A DNA stretch of 64,000 nt from Robertmurraya kyonggiensis (lineage in GTDB: Bacteria; Bacillota; Bacilli; Bacillales; Cytobacillaceae). This document shows, in pieces, positions 39,890-49,577 of this stretch. The notes beneath the pieces were generated by a model. That model was not told the origin of the DNA. It did no database searches and saw only the letters and a program-made list of their open reading frames with translations. The translations under genes were made by a program, and so were the position numbers. Within the stretch, counting starts at the first letter, position 1; every line of letters begins with the position of its first letter. The stretch spans positions 1 to 64,000 of the forward strand of contig NZ_SWBM01000005.1 of assembly GCF_005116465.1 (NCBI RefSeq), read 5' to 3'.

Positions 39890-40409
39890 AAGTTTCGCCT
39901 CCATTTTCAAGTTTTGCCCTCAATAATTGAAGAGTACGATGCAATTGGGATTTAATTGTTCCTTCTGGAATGCAAAGTATTTCAGCCATTTCATTTATGG
40001 AATAACCATAATAAAACCTCAAAAGTAACAGTGTTTTTTGCTGCGGTTTTAATTTTTCAAAAATGATGTCTAGATCCATGGTCATAACGGTCGTGTTTTC
40101 TTCATTTCGTCTAGGGTCGAACCAATCAGGTTCTAGCGTAATGACATCCTTCGCTTTTCTCAAATGATCAATAGCTGTGTTTATGAGAATACGTGTTATC
40201 CATGTTGAAAAATAATTCATATCCTTTAATTTTTCAAAGGATTTAAATCCTTTTATGATGGTGTCCTGTAAAATGTCCAATGCATCCTGTTCATTTTTCA
40301 CGTATGAATAGGCAATTTTATAGAGCTTTTCCTGTTCGTTCTTAATAAGTGATTCAAATGAATGCTCTTCTAAATCTGAACTTCTCTGAAAGAATTTAAG
40401 AATAGACAT
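39864..40409 (-). CDS. ECF-type RNA polymerase sigma factor
   Basis: A 181-residue ECF sigma factor. Region 2 (DALDILQDTIIKGFKSFEKL, then NYFSTWITRILINTAIDHLRKAK) and region 4 (YSINEMAEILCIPEGTIKSQLHRTLQLLR) are intact. GAAGGGGGTG precedes the ATG. The gene at 28.35 kb is a paralogue of the same length, and each is followed by an overlapping DUF4179-like anti-sigma gene. Confidence 0.87.
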   Translation of the reverse strand: MSILKFFQRSSDLEEHSFESLIKNEQEKLYKIAYSYVKNEQDALDILQDTIIKGFKSFEKLKDMNYFSTWITRILINTAIDHLRKAKDVITLEPDWFDPRRNEENTTVMTMDLDIIFEKLKPQQKTLLLLRFYYGYSINEMAEILCIPEGTIKSQLHRTLQLLRAKLENGGETYGQTSTRD

Positions 40410-40474
40410 ATAATGTTCACCCCCTTCAATTTGTATTGACGCTCTATATTTGACCTTGACGACTATCTACTCAT

Positions 40475-40502
40475 TAGACAGTGTTAGGGTTAGATCCGTT
40501 CC
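40475..40502 (-). promoter_or_regulatory. Candidate ECF promoter of the sigma operon
   Basis: On the - strand GGAAC (40502-40498) and TGTCTA (40480-40475) are 17 bp apart, resembling ECF -35 AAC and -10 GTC elements. It lies about 65 bp upstream of the sigma gene and would allow autoregulation. The match is partial. Confidence 0.35.
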
Positions 40503-40651
40503 ATACTGTAATAAAATAATTTGCATTAATTATATTATTACATACACTTTCCTTTAAATGGGAGAGACAAGTGTGATGCTTGTAATATGTTCTTAACATT
40601 TTTATGTTAAAATAGTTCAGTACAAATTTATGAACTCGGGGTATTGGACTG

Positions 40652-41854
40652 ATGAATAATTTGAAAATGGATGGTTTTAAAAAGATTACCTTCATGTTTT
40701 TGATAATGACATTGTTTATAAATATATTTTTGAATAATAAAGCGGCTGCTACTGAATTAGATGTAGCTCCTGAAATTACAAGTGAATCAGCCATTTTAAT
40801 AGAAGAAGGTAGTGGAAGGGTTTTATATGAGAAGAACCCGGATCAAATCATGTATCCTGCTAGCTTAACAAAGGTAGCTACCGCTATATATGCCATCGAG
40901 AATGGGAATTTAGATGATATTGTTACGGTTAGCGAAAATGCTAGAAGTGTCGATGGTACTAGAGTCTATTTGGAGGCTGGTGAGCAGGTTCCGCTAAAAA
41001 AGTTAATCCAGGGATTACTAATTAATTCTGGGAACGATGCTGGAGTTGCAATAGCGGAGCATTTACATGGGTCCGTGGAAGCATTCGCGACTCATTTAAA
41101 CGGTTATTTAAAAGAAATCGGACTGGAGAACACAAATTTTGTTAATCCACACGGTTTATTTGATCCTGAGCATAAGACCACAGCGAGAGATTTGGCTTTA
41201 CTTACGCAGTATGCGATGCAAAACGACATCTTTCGTGAGATCTTTGGAACTGTAGAATTAAAATGGGACGGGGAAACCTGGGATACTACTCTCATCACTC
41301 ATCATAAGTTGTTGAAAGAGCAACCATATGAAGGTGTTACAGGTGGGAAAAATGGATATGTTCAACAATCCCAACAGACTTTAATTACGACTGCTAAAAG
41401 AGGGGACTTGTCTGTTATAGCTGTTGTCTTAAAAGGACCAACACAAAAAGTTATCTACAAAGACACGAGAACACTTCTTGATTATGCATTCGCCAATTTC
41501 CATATGGTCTCTATTCCAAAAGGAAATGAATACAAAACGAAAGAACGAAGCTATGTTACGAAAGATATATTCGCATTTCCGATTGCACAAAATGAAGAGT
41601 TTAAAGAGAAAATCACAAGTGATGGTCTCTTAAAAATAGTGAATCAAAATGAGGAAGAGATTCTTTTATATCCACCGAGTGGACTGGAAATAACTGAAAT
41701 AAAAACGGAAAAAGAAGTAAAAGCTGCCGCGGTTGAAGAAAAGGATCCTTTAGTTAATTTAAACGGTTTTACGCTGGTTTCTGCTATTACGATACTGGGA
41801 ATTATTTTGTTCCTGAGATTCCGAATGAGTCGAATTCGTGCAAGAAGGTTTTGA
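40652..41854 (+). CDS. D-alanyl-D-alanine carboxypeptidase (low-molecular-weight PBP)
   Basis: A 400-residue S11 peptidase. A signal peptide (about 1-33, ending NNKAAA) is followed by the SxxK motif Ser71-Leu-Thr-Lys74, SGN at 126-128 and, unusually, Lys233-Asn-Gly where KTG is expected. A C-terminal transmembrane anchor (about 370-392) ends in a basic tail. It trims D-Ala from peptidoglycan stem peptides outside the membrane. It is divergent from the sigma operon. Confidence 0.88.
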   Translation: MNNLKMDGFKKITFMFLIMTLFINIFLNNKAAATELDVAPEITSESAILIEEGSGRVLYEKNPDQIMYPASLTKVATAIYAIENGNLDDIVTVSENARSVDGTRVYLEAGEQVPLKKLIQGLLINSGNDAGVAIAEHLHGSVEAFATHLNGYLKEIGLENTNFVNPHGLFDPEHKTTARDLALLTQYAMQNDIFREIFGTVELKWDGETWDTTLITHHKLLKEQPYEGVTGGKNGYVQQSQQTLITTAKRGDLSVIAVVLKGPTQKVIYKDTRTLLDYAFANFHMVSIPKGNEYKTKERSYVTKDIFAFPIAQNEEFKEKITSDGLLKIVNQNEEEILLYPPSGLEITEIKTEKEVKAAAVEEKDPLVNLNGFTLVSAITILGIILFLRFRMSRIRARRF

Positions 41855-41887
41855 TTTCGGATAAACGTACCTAAATATTTTTTCAAA

Positions 41888-41918
41888 ACACCAGATGCGT
41901 ACATTTGGTGTTTTTTTT
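41888..41918 (+). terminator. Terminator after the carboxypeptidase
   Basis: AACACCAGAT and ATTTGGTGTT pair around GCGTAC, followed by eight T. Confidence 0.85.
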
Positions 41919-42050
41919 ATAATTTGCATAAGCAAACTGGTTAAAGCATTTAAGTGCTTTTTTTCTTGTGTACATATTTCTATAAATGATTGGAAAAATA
42001 TTGGTAATTGCATTTTGCATAAATGTTACTTTTTGAAAGGATTGAAACTA

Positions 42051-43079
42051 GTGAGTGATTTTAGGCAAGAGGGAGAAATTCCTCATAACGTGAGACTTAC
42101 AGCACCAGAGATTGCAAATCTTTGGACCCAGTTTCAAAGTGATACGATGGCTATATGCGTTTATATGTACATGCTGAAAATTGTTGAAGACAAATCGATT
42201 CGTCCGATTTTAGAATATGCATTAACCTTAGCAGAGGGACACGTGGCCAAGATTAAGGAATATTTTAGGGAGGAAAAATTTCCTATTCCTCATGGTTTTA
42301 CGGAGGAAGATGTGAATTTAGCCGCTCCACGCTTATTTTCCGATGAATTTTGTTTGATCTACACGCAAATTGCAAGTATTCACGGCTTAGCAGGATATGC
42401 TGCAGCCTTATCCACGAATACACGTCGTGATATTCGTGATTATTTCGTTCAAAATCAAAATGAAACGATGAAACTTTTTAACCTAGCTACCGATCTCATG
42501 TTAGAGAAAGGAATTGTATCTAGGCCACCATTTATTAATCCGCCTAATCACTACGAATTTGTTCAAACCGAGAGCTTTATCCAAGGTATTCTTGGGGGAG
42601 AAAGGCCACTGAACTGCATTGAAATCAGCGATATATTTTGGAATTTGAAAAAGGCGCAGTTAGACAAAGCTTTATGTATGGCATTTGCTCAAGGTGCCCA
42701 ATCACAAGAGGTTAAGGATCTTTTTTGGCGTTGGGTTAAGATGATGGGAAAGCATGTTGAAATTTTAGAAACATTATTGTCTAATGACCGATTACCTTCT
42801 CCAAGAGCGGAAGATGCCGAAATAACGAATTCCACGATTTCTCCTTTTTCTGATCGTCTTATCATGTATCATAAAATGATGATAAGTTCATCTCAGTTAG
42901 GTTTGTATGGAACAGCGCTTGCTACTTGCCAACGATATGATTTAGGTTTACATTTTTCCAGACTTTCGGTGGAACTCGCAGATATATTGAAAGATGGATA
43001 TAAGTTAATGATTAAACATAAGTGGGCTGAACAAGTGCCATTAGCGGATGATAGAGAAAAACTTTCTGGTCAGCGATGA
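42051..43079 (+). CDS. DUF3231 family protein
   Basis: A 342-residue, mostly helical protein built of two related halves, each with an LTAPEIANLWTQFQSDT- or ISPFSDRLIMYHKMMISS-like helix, as in the DUF3231 family of sporeformers, which has a ferritin-like four-helix design. No signal peptide. GTG at 42051 follows GAAAGGAT; the frame extending back to 41895 crosses the previous terminator and is not coding. Function not established. Confidence 0.8.
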   Translation: MSDFRQEGEIPHNVRLTAPEIANLWTQFQSDTMAICVYMYMLKIVEDKSIRPILEYALTLAEGHVAKIKEYFREEKFPIPHGFTEEDVNLAAPRLFSDEFCLIYTQIASIHGLAGYAAALSTNTRRDIRDYFVQNQNETMKLFNLATDLMLEKGIVSRPPFINPPNHYEFVQTESFIQGILGGERPLNCIEISDIFWNLKKAQLDKALCMAFAQGAQSQEVKDLFWRWVKMMGKHVEILETLLSNDRLPSPRAEDAEITNSTISPFSDRLIMYHKMMISSSQLGLYGTALATCQRYDLGLHFSRLSVELADILKDGYKLMIKHKWAEQVPLADDREKLSGQR

Positions 43080-43202
43080 GGTTTAGTTTGAATGACTGGA
43101 ATCAGTTTTTCTTTTGAAGCCCATAATTGATCTGCCCTCACCTAGAATCCTAATGGTTCTGTTGACGTGAATTCCTAAAAAACATACTAAGAGACTCTCC
43201 AG

Positions 43203-43235
43203 ACCAATGCTTATTGAATTAGGCGTTGGTTTTTT
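43203..43235 (+). terminator. Terminator after the DUF3231 gene
   Basis: ACCAATGC (43203-43210) and GCGTTGGT (43223-43230), with one G-U, are followed by TTTTT. A weaker ACTG/CAGT hairpin with T-run lies at about 43094-43111. Confidence 0.7.
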
Positions 43236-43392
43236 GCTTTTTATCCTAAGAATACGAGTTCCTAGTTTCAAGAGGTTAACAATGAAACATAATTCCCTTT
43301 AAACATAAGGAGGATATTCCTCAAAACGATGGAATATTATTCAGTAGGAAAATGTACATAATTAATCAGGAATTAATAAAGGGGAAAGCAAA

Positions 43393-43494
43393 TTGAGTGA
43401 TATAGAAGTGATTGAAACATACAAAGACCAGTTAAAAAATATTCTTTGGAGCAACTCAGGTACATATCACATATCTGCTGAAGGAACTTTGTAA
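43393..43494 (+). CDS. Possible 33-residue peptide or gene remnant
   Basis: TTG 43393 follows AAGGGGAAAG and opens a 33-codon frame (begins SDIEVIETYKDQLKNILW). It has no recognised domain and may be the start of a deleted gene. Low confidence. Confidence 0.25.
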   Translation: MSDIEVIETYKDQLKNILWSNSGTYHISAEGTL

Positions 43495-43545
43495 CGACCT
43501 TTTGATACCGGCTTCTTCTTTTGCTGAAATATTTCACATTATTGA

Positions 43546-43574
43546 TTGGCTGGCAAGTGTGGGCTTGATATAAT
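43546..43574 (+). promoter_or_regulatory. Promoter of the alpha-mannosidase gene
   Basis: TTGGCT (43546-43551) and TATAAT (43569-43574) with a 17-bp spacer. Downstream at 43611-43625 is CTTTGTT-T-AACAAAG, a perfect odd-centre palindrome that could be a second operator. Confidence 0.6.
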
Positions 43575-43647
43575 GTTAATAGTCAGAAATCTTTTTAGGG
43601 TTCCTCCCCTCTTTGTTTAACAAAGTTTCGAGAAACTACAACATATA

Positions 43648-43661
43648 TGTAAACGTTTACA
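43648..43661 (+). promoter_or_regulatory. cre site (CcpA)
   Basis: TGTAAACGTTTACA is a perfect palindrome and a full match to the catabolite-responsive element consensus, 48 bp ahead of the mannosidase start. Placement downstream of the promoter predicts repression by CcpA with P-Ser-HPr or P-Ser-Crh. Confidence 0.85.
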
Positions 43662-43708
43662 TAGACAGAGGGACCTGTAGATAAAAACATAATAAATGAG
43701 GTGTGGCT

Positions 43709-46700
43709 ATGTTTTTAACAGAAAGAAAACTAGAGGCAAGAATCAAGGAGTTAGCAGCATATCGTTATCGTGACGGCATTCAATTACATGAGTTTCAAGC
43801 GATGGAGGATGAGGGAGAAGTAGGAACTTATCCGCCGGCAAGTATGGATGGATTTAATTTAAAACAAGGTGATCAGTGGAAAGGTCGAGATCGCTATCTT
43901 TGGTTACATACCACCATCGAGATTCCTGCTGAATGGAAAGGGAAAAAAGTCGTTGGTTTATTTGATTTTGGGCGCACTGGTGGAGGAAATAACTCTGGTT
44001 TTGAGTCCTTGTTGTTCGTGAACAACAAGCCTTATCAAGGAGTGGATTCGAATCACCAAGAAGTCTTTTTTCAAGCAGAACAAATTGGAAAAACGGTTGA
44101 TTTACACTTCCGATTATGGTCGGGCCTTGAGGGTGGCGGAGAGCCCAAAATACAAAATTACACACTTGAAACGGCGAAATTATGCTGGTTAGATGAAGCG
44201 ACGGATGACCTATACTATACCTCACTTGCTGGTTGGCAAACGATTCAGGAGCTAGGGGATGAAAGTCCGGAAAAGCACAAAATTGTAAATGCCTTAAACA
44301 GTGCCTTTATATTGCTTGATTGGAGTAAGCCAGGCGACGATTCGTTTTATAAAAGCTGTGAGCTAGCAAGGGAAGCTCTGCAAAGTAGTTTACGAGAAAT
44401 TGAAAAGCATCATGCTGTTACAATCCATTGTGTCGGACATACCCATATTGATGTAGCGTGGCTATGGAGATTGAAGCATACGCGTGAAAAAGCGGCTCGT
44501 TCTTTTTCAACAGTTCTGCGCTTGATGGAGCAGTTTCCTGAATACTTTTTCCTTCAAACCCAGCCTCAATTATATGATTATATCAAAAGTGATTATCCTG
44601 AAATCTATGAAAAAATTAAAGAGCGCGTGAAAGAGGGACGTTGGGAAACGGAAGGTTCGATGTGGCTAGAAGCGGATTGTAATATCCCGAGTGGTGAATC
44701 CTTAGTGAGACAAATTTTACATGGAAAAGCGTTTTTTAATCGAGAGTTTGGGGTGAACTGTGAGTATTTATGGCTTCCAGATGTGTTTGGCTATAGCTGG
44801 GCACTTCCGCAAATTTTGAAAAAATCGGGAATTAACACGTTCATGACGACGAAAATCAGTTGGAACCAGTACAATCGTATGCCTCATGATACGTTTCATT
44901 GGAAGGGGATTGATGGAACGGAAATCTTGACTCATTTTGTAACGACTCCTGAGCCATGGAATCCGCCAGATTCTTGGTTTTACACGTATAACGGTTTATT
45001 AACAGCTAAAACGGTCAATGGAGCATGGAAGGCTTATCGTAACAAGGATGTTAATCAGGACTTGCTCATTTCCTATGGATATGGAGATGGGGGAGGCGGA
45101 GTAAATCGAGAAATGCTAGAGCTTCGTCGTAGATTTGAAGATATGCCTGGTCTCCCAAAGGTGAAGACTGCAAAAGCGGGAGATTTTTTCAAAAAGCTTC
45201 ATGAGAAGATTGAGAATACAAATGAGTATGTGCATACATGGGATGGAGAGTTGTATCTTGAGTATCACCGGGGCACGTATACGAGCCAGGCTTACAACAA
45301 ACGAATGAATCGAAAATTGGAGTTGGCTTATCGAAAAATCGAATGGTTGTCTGTATGGAACGCCTTGCTTTCAACTTGGGAAAAGTATCCGAAAGAGCAG
45401 CTTGAAGCGGGATGGAAGATTATTTTGCGAAATCAATTCCATGATATTATTCCAGGGTCTTCAATCAAAGAGGTATATGAAGATTCGAAGGTCGAGTATG
45501 CAGAGGCTGAGGATATTCAAAATGAAATCATGCAGCAGCAGGTGGTAGGGCTAATTGAATCAGACTCTAAGACGTATACGGTTCTGAATGCATCCCAATG
45601 GGCGGATGAGCAGATTGCTCAAGTTCCATTTGATGAAGGAAATGGTTATTGGGCGTCAAAACAGGGTGAGAAACTGATTGGTCAACGAAATGAAGAAGGC
45701 TGGTTAGTGAAAGTGGAGAAACCATCGTCCTTTGGTGGTGTCGAAATTGAATTTCATCAAGGAGAGGTATTAGAAGATAGTCCATTCTTCTTTAATGAAG
45801 ACGTATTGGAAACTCCTTTTTATTCAGTAAAATGGAATCGTTCGAAGCAATTAGAATCGTTGTATGATAAGGAAGCAGAGCGCGAAGTCATTAAGACTGG
45901 CCATAATGGGAATGTCTTTCAAATTTTTGAAGATAAACCTTTATACTGGGATGCGTGGGATATCGATTTATTTTACCAGGAAAAAATGGAGGAAATTACG
46001 GAACTTGTCTCAAGTGAGTTGATCGAGAACGGACCGTTGCGGGCTGTGGTTCGAACCATTTGGACATACCAAAACTCACAGATTGAACAGGCGACTATTT
46101 TCTATGCGCATAATCGACGTATCGATTTCCAAACAAAAGTGAATTGGCATCAGAAGAATAAGCTCTTGAAGGTAGCGTTCCCAGTGGATATTCGTACGAC
46201 CGAAGCGACGTATGATATTCAGTTCGGAAATGTGAAGAGACCAACACATTGGAATACAAGCTGGGATATGGCACGCTTTGAAACAGTTGGTCATCAGTGG
46301 GCTGACCTTTCTGAAACGGGTTATGGTGTGAGTCTATTAAATAATTGTAAGTATGGCTATGACATTAAGGAAAACACCATGCGTCTATCACTATTGAAGT
46401 CGGCTGTATATCCAGATCCTACTGCTGACCAAGGAGAGCATGAATTCACGTATTCCTTGCTTCCGCATTTGGGTGATTGGCGAGAAGGGCAAACGGTTAA
46501 GCAGGCATGGTATTTGAATCATCCAGTGAAGGCTATAAAAGGTGGATTTGCTCCAGAAGAAAAGTCGTTTGTGAAGATCGATGGCGAGCATGTCATTGTC
46601 GATGCGATTAAGAAAAAAGAAGATGACAATGCCGTCATTATTCGTCTTCATGAATTTGAGGGCAGACGAGAAAAAGTGAAATTGGATTTCACGATACCTG

Positions 46701-46819
46701 TTGAAAAATGGGTGGAAACGAATTTAATGGAGCAGGTTGAAGGAGAAGAGAAAACAGGGGATATTGAATTCACGCTCAACCCTTATGAAATTAAGACACT
46801 TCTATTGTATTTTTCTTAA
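43709..46819 (+). CDS. GH38 alpha-mannosidase
   Basis: A 1036-residue family 38 glycoside hydrolase. The metal motif GHTHIDVAWLWRL is at about residues 243-255 and the nucleophile Asp in LPDVFGYSWALPQIL at about 356. The N-terminal about 230 residues are beta-rich and the C-terminal half is the usual beta super-sandwich. No signal peptide, so it acts in the cytosol on mannosides taken up by a transporter not present here. ATG 43709 follows GAGGTG. Confidence 0.92.
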   Translation: MFLTERKLEARIKELAAYRYRDGIQLHEFQAMEDEGEVGTYPPASMDGFNLKQGDQWKGRDRYLWLHTTIEIPAEWKGKKVVGLFDFGRTGGGNNSGFESLLFVNNKPYQGVDSNHQEVFFQAEQIGKTVDLHFRLWSGLEGGGEPKIQNYTLETAKLCWLDEATDDLYYTSLAGWQTIQELGDESPEKHKIVNALNSAFILLDWSKPGDDSFYKSCELAREALQSSLREIEKHHAVTIHCVGHTHIDVAWLWRLKHTREKAARSFSTVLRLMEQFPEYFFLQTQPQLYDYIKSDYPEIYEKIKERVKEGRWETEGSMWLEADCNIPSGESLVRQILHGKAFFNREFGVNCEYLWLPDVFGYSWALPQILKKSGINTFMTTKISWNQYNRMPHDTFHWKGIDGTEILTHFVTTPEPWNPPDSWFYTYNGLLTAKTVNGAWKAYRNKDVNQDLLISYGYGDGGGGVNREMLELRRRFEDMPGLPKVKTAKAGDFFKKLHEKIENTNEYVHTWDGELYLEYHRGTYTSQAYNKRMNRKLELAYRKIEWLSVWNALLSTWEKYPKEQLEAGWKIILRNQFHDIIPGSSIKEVYEDSKVEYAEAEDIQNEIMQQQVVGLIESDSKTYTVLNASQWADEQIAQVPFDEGNGYWASKQGEKLIGQRNEEGWLVKVEKPSSFGGVEIEFHQGEVLEDSPFFFNEDVLETPFYSVKWNRSKQLESLYDKEAEREVIKTGHNGNVFQIFEDKPLYWDAWDIDLFYQEKMEEITELVSSELIENGPLRAVVRTIWTYQNSQIEQATIFYAHNRRIDFQTKVNWHQKNKLLKVAFPVDIRTTEATYDIQFGNVKRPTHWNTSWDMARFETVGHQWADLSETGYGVSLLNNCKYGYDIKENTMRLSLLKSAVYPDPTADQGEHEFTYSLLPHLGDWREGQTVKQAWYLNHPVKAIKGGFAPEEKSFVKIDGEHVIVDAIKKKEDDNAVIIRLHEFEGRREKVKLDFTIPVEKWVETNLMEQVEGEEKTGDIEFTLNPYEIKTLLLYFS

Positions 46820-46827
46820 ACGGATGG

Positions 46828-46870
46828 AAAATAGCTCGAATGAATGTTAAATTCATTCAAGCTATTTTTT
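46828..46870 (+). terminator. Terminator between mannosidase and recombinase
   Basis: AAATAGCT-GAATGAAT and ATTCATTC-AGCTATTT form a long stem followed by T. It lies between convergent genes and probably serves both strands. Confidence 0.85.
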
Positions 46871-46889
46871 TGTGCTGAAGTACTTCATT

Positions 46890-47432
46890 CTAATTCTCTA
46901 AATATCGATATAAAGTCGATTTACTTATTCCTGTTTCCTCTTTTATTTGGGCTAATGTATAGTTTTTACTTTGGTACATCTCAATCGCCCGTTGCACATT
47001 TTTGTCTGGTTTCCTTGGTCGTCCTGTTGTTACTCCTTTTTGTTTGGCCTCAGTTAACCCTTGTTTTGTTTTCTCACTAATTAAATCACTTTGAAATTCC
47101 ACGAGATGTCTGACAATCTCATAAAAACTATGGCCAGCTCCATTACTCGTATCAATCCCCTCTTTTAGAGAGAAGATAAAAGCACCTTTGGAGTTTATGA
47201 CTTCTAACAATTCCACTAGATGACGTGATGAATCGGCTAAAGTAGATAATTTTGATATGACGACTTTATCTCCGCAATCAAGATTACTTAATAGAGTTTT
47301 AAGTTGGATTCTTTTTTTAGGGGAGGAATGTTCTTCTGAAAGAATGCTGTCACATGGGATAGCTATTAAATTTTTTCGCTGTTCTTCACAGTTTGGATCA
47401 TCTTCAGACGGTCTCATATATCCAATTAACAT
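46890..47432 (-). CDS. Serine-recombinase-like protein with altered active site
   Basis: A 180-residue resolvase/invertase-fold protein: catalytic domain 1-125, hinge GRPRKPD, and C-terminal HTH (YTLAQIKEETGISKSTLYRYL). Arg7 and Ser9 align with the catalytic Arg8 and Ser10 of gamma-delta resolvase, and Arg41 with Arg45, but KLSTLADS (61-68) replaces KLDRLGRS, so Asp67, Arg68 and Arg71 equivalents are Ser63, Thr64 and Asp67. Recombination is doubtful; a DNA-binding role is possible. AACGTTTACAC upstream resembles half a cre-type operator. Confidence 0.8.
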   Translation of the reverse strand: MLIGYMRPSEDDPNCEEQRKNLIAIPCDSILSEEHSSPKKRIQLKTLLSNLDCGDKVVISKLSTLADSSRHLVELLEVINSKGAFIFSLKEGIDTSNGAGHSFYEIVRHLVEFQSDLISEKTKQGLTEAKQKGVTTGRPRKPDKNVQRAIEMYQSKNYTLAQIKEETGISKSTLYRYLEN

Positions 47433-47613
47433 AGCAAAATCTCCTATTTTATAAAACGTTTACACAATTATAACATGAATGATGTTAAGAAACTTTCCCA
47501 AAAAGGTTCATTTTTGGAACGAAAGGTGATAGACTATTCAAGTGAGTTTTTGTAGTTATCACCTTTTAATAGTGTATATCCTTAGTTTACTATAGATTTG
47601 GAGGTTTTAAAAA

Positions 47614-49077
47614 GTGGTTGAAAAGATTAAGAAAGATTGGTTTTCCAATATTAAAGGAGATATCCTGTCTGGGATTGTTGTTGCCTTAGCTCTTATTCCT
47701 GAAGCGATTGCTTTTTCGATAATCGCTGGAGTAGACCCGATGGTAGGGCTGTATGCCTCTTTTACAATGGCAGTCATTATCGCATTTGCAGGTGGAAGAC
47801 CTGGGATGATTTCGGCCGCAACAGGTGCTATGGCATTGGTAATGGTACCATTGGTAAAAGATTATGGATTGGAATATTTGTTTGCTGCTACTATCTTAAC
47901 GGGAATCATTCAGATTCTATTTGGAGTATTTAAAATAGCAAGACTGATGAAGTTTATCCCGAGAGCTGTCATGATTGGTTTTGTAAATGCACTAGCCATT
48001 TTAATCTTTATGGCACAAGTTCCTCATTTTATTGGAATCTCGAAGATGACATATATATTTGTGGCTATTACTTTATTAATTGTTTATGTCGTGCCAAGAT
48101 TTTTTAAGGCAATACCGGCTCCATTAATCGCTATAATTGTCTTAACGGCAGTAACTATTTTTTCTGGAGTGGAATTAAAAACAGTGGGAGATTTGGGGAT
48201 CATTACACAAACGCTGCCATCCTTTTTGATTCCTAATGTACCGTTTTCATTAGAAACATTGGCTATTATTTTTCCTTATTCTATTTCCTTAGCAATTGTT
48301 GGTCTTTTAGAAAGCTTGTTAACGGCATCGATTGTTGATGATATGACTAGTACGGAAAGTAACAAAAATCAAGAGGCGCGAGGTCAAGGAATTGCTAATA
48401 TTGTCACTGGTTTCTTTGGTGGAATGGCCGGCTGTGCGATGATTGGCCAATCGGTTATTAATGTTAAATCTGGTGGACGTGGGCGACTATCTACGCTGAT
48501 TGCAGGCGGATTTCTCATGTTCCTGATAATTGTTTTGGGAGACTTAGTGGTTCAAGTTCCGATGCCCGTTCTTGTTGGAATCATGATTATGGTATGCATT
48601 GGTACATTTGATTGGAGTTCTTTCTCTTATATCCGAAAAGCTCCTAAATCGGATGCCTTGGTTATGTTAGTAACGGTAGCAATTGTCGTGGCGACACATG
48701 ACTTATCTAAAGGGGTTATCGCTGGAGTCATTTTAAGTGCAATTTTCTTTGTTGCTAAAATTTCAACGATAAAGATATCAAAAAATCAAGAAGCCGTACA
48801 AATCACTTTTAACGTAGAAGGACAATTATTCTTCGCTTCCGTAGATAATTTTGTAGATGCTTTTGATTACACGGTCGAAAATCAGAATATCTATATTGAT
48901 TTCTCTACTGCTCATGTTTGGGATGACTCAGCTGTTGGTGCGATAGATAAGGTAGTCATGAAGTACCGTGAAAATCATAATCGAGTCACCATTAAAAATC
49001 TAAATGCAGCAAGCAAGAAGCTTGTAGATAAATTAGCAGTATTTCATGATCCTGAAGGAAAGCTTTCAACACATTAA
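47614..49077 (+). CDS. SulP family anion transporter
   Basis: A 487-residue SulP/SLC26 transporter. About ten to twelve hydrophobic segments ([20 protein letters not shown] to [16 protein letters not shown]) are followed by a C-terminal STAS domain (about 395-487) with [20 protein letters not shown]. Bacterial members carry sulfate, bicarbonate or dicarboxylates; which one is unclear. GTG start after TTGGAGG. It is followed after 18 nt by a universal stress protein gene. Confidence 0.9.
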   Translation: MVEKIKKDWFSNIKGDILSGIVVALALIPEAIAFSIIAGVDPMVGLYASFTMAVIIAFAGGRPGMISAATGAMALVMVPLVKDYGLEYLFAATILTGIIQILFGVFKIARLMKFIPRAVMIGFVNALAILIFMAQVPHFIGISKMTYIFVAITLLIVYVVPRFFKAIPAPLIAIIVLTAVTIFSGVELKTVGDLGIITQTLPSFLIPNVPFSLETLAIIFPYSISLAIVGLLESLLTASIVDDMTSTESNKNQEARGQGIANIVTGFFGGMAGCAMIGQSVINVKSGGRGRLSTLIAGGFLMFLIIVLGDLVVQVPMPVLVGIMIMVCIGTFDWSSFSYIRKAPKSDALVMLVTVAIVVATHDLSKGVIAGVILSAIFFVAKISTIKISKNQEAVQITFNVEGQLFFASVDNFVDAFDYTVENQNIYIDFSTAHVWDDSAVGAIDKVVMKYRENHNRVTIKNLNAASKKLVDKLAVFHDPEGKLSTH

Positions 49078-49095
49078 TGTATTGGAGTGATGACC

Positions 49096-49515
49096 TTGTA
49101 CAAGAAGATTATGTTAGCAATGGATGGATCCGAACATTCATTAAGAGCGGCAAGTGAAGCGATTAAGATAGCTGCTTTAGATAGTGAGAGTAAAATCGAA
49201 ATGGTGTATGTAGCTGATTTTTCTAAAGCAAAGAGTGAGGTTCTCCATGCTCAGGGACGGGAAGATTTGGAGCATGCTAGAAGAATTCGACTTCAACCGG
49301 TAGAAGACCTTATGAAATCGAACAAAATCATATACGATGTACAAATCTTACATGGAGAGCCTGGCCCAGCTCTCGTTGATTATGTGAATAAGGAAAAGTT
49401 TGATTTAGTTGTTATCGGAAGTCGTGGCTTAAATGCATTGCAGGAAATGGTTCTTGGAAGTGTCAGTCACAAGGTTGTCAAAAGAGCGAATTGTCCAGTT
49501 CTCGTCGTTAAGTAA
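49096..49515 (+). CDS. Universal stress protein (UspA family)
   Basis: A 139-residue Usp-fold protein with the N-terminal KIMLAMDGSEHSLRA and the ATP-binding GSRGLNALQEMVLGSVS motif (G-x2-G-x9-G-S). It is cotranscribed with the SulP transporter, a pairing common in Firmicutes, and may modulate it. TTG 49096 is chosen from its spacing to GGAG; GTG 49087 and ATG 49090 lie too close. Confidence 0.88.
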   Translation: MYKKIMLAMDGSEHSLRAASEAIKIAALDSESKIEMVYVADFSKAKSEVLHAQGREDLEHARRIRLQPVEDLMKSNKIIYDVQILHGEPGPALVDYVNKEKFDLVVIGSRGLNALQEMVLGSVSHKVVKRANCPVLVVK

Positions 49516-49533
49516 TTTTAAATGTTACATTGA

Positions 49534-49564
49534 ACAACCCACGTCATTATTCGTGGGTTGTTTT
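49534..49564 (+). terminator. Terminator after the stress protein gene
   Basis: ACAACCCACG and CGTGGGTTGT form a perfect 10-bp stem with an 8-nt loop, followed by TTT. Confidence 0.9.
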
Positions 49565-49577
49565 AGTCTGTGTATAT

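Noticed and set aside
41895-42050. N-terminal extension of the DUF3231 protein
   Set aside because: It overlaps the terminator of the preceding gene; GTG 42051 has the only plausible ribosome binding site and starts the conserved part.
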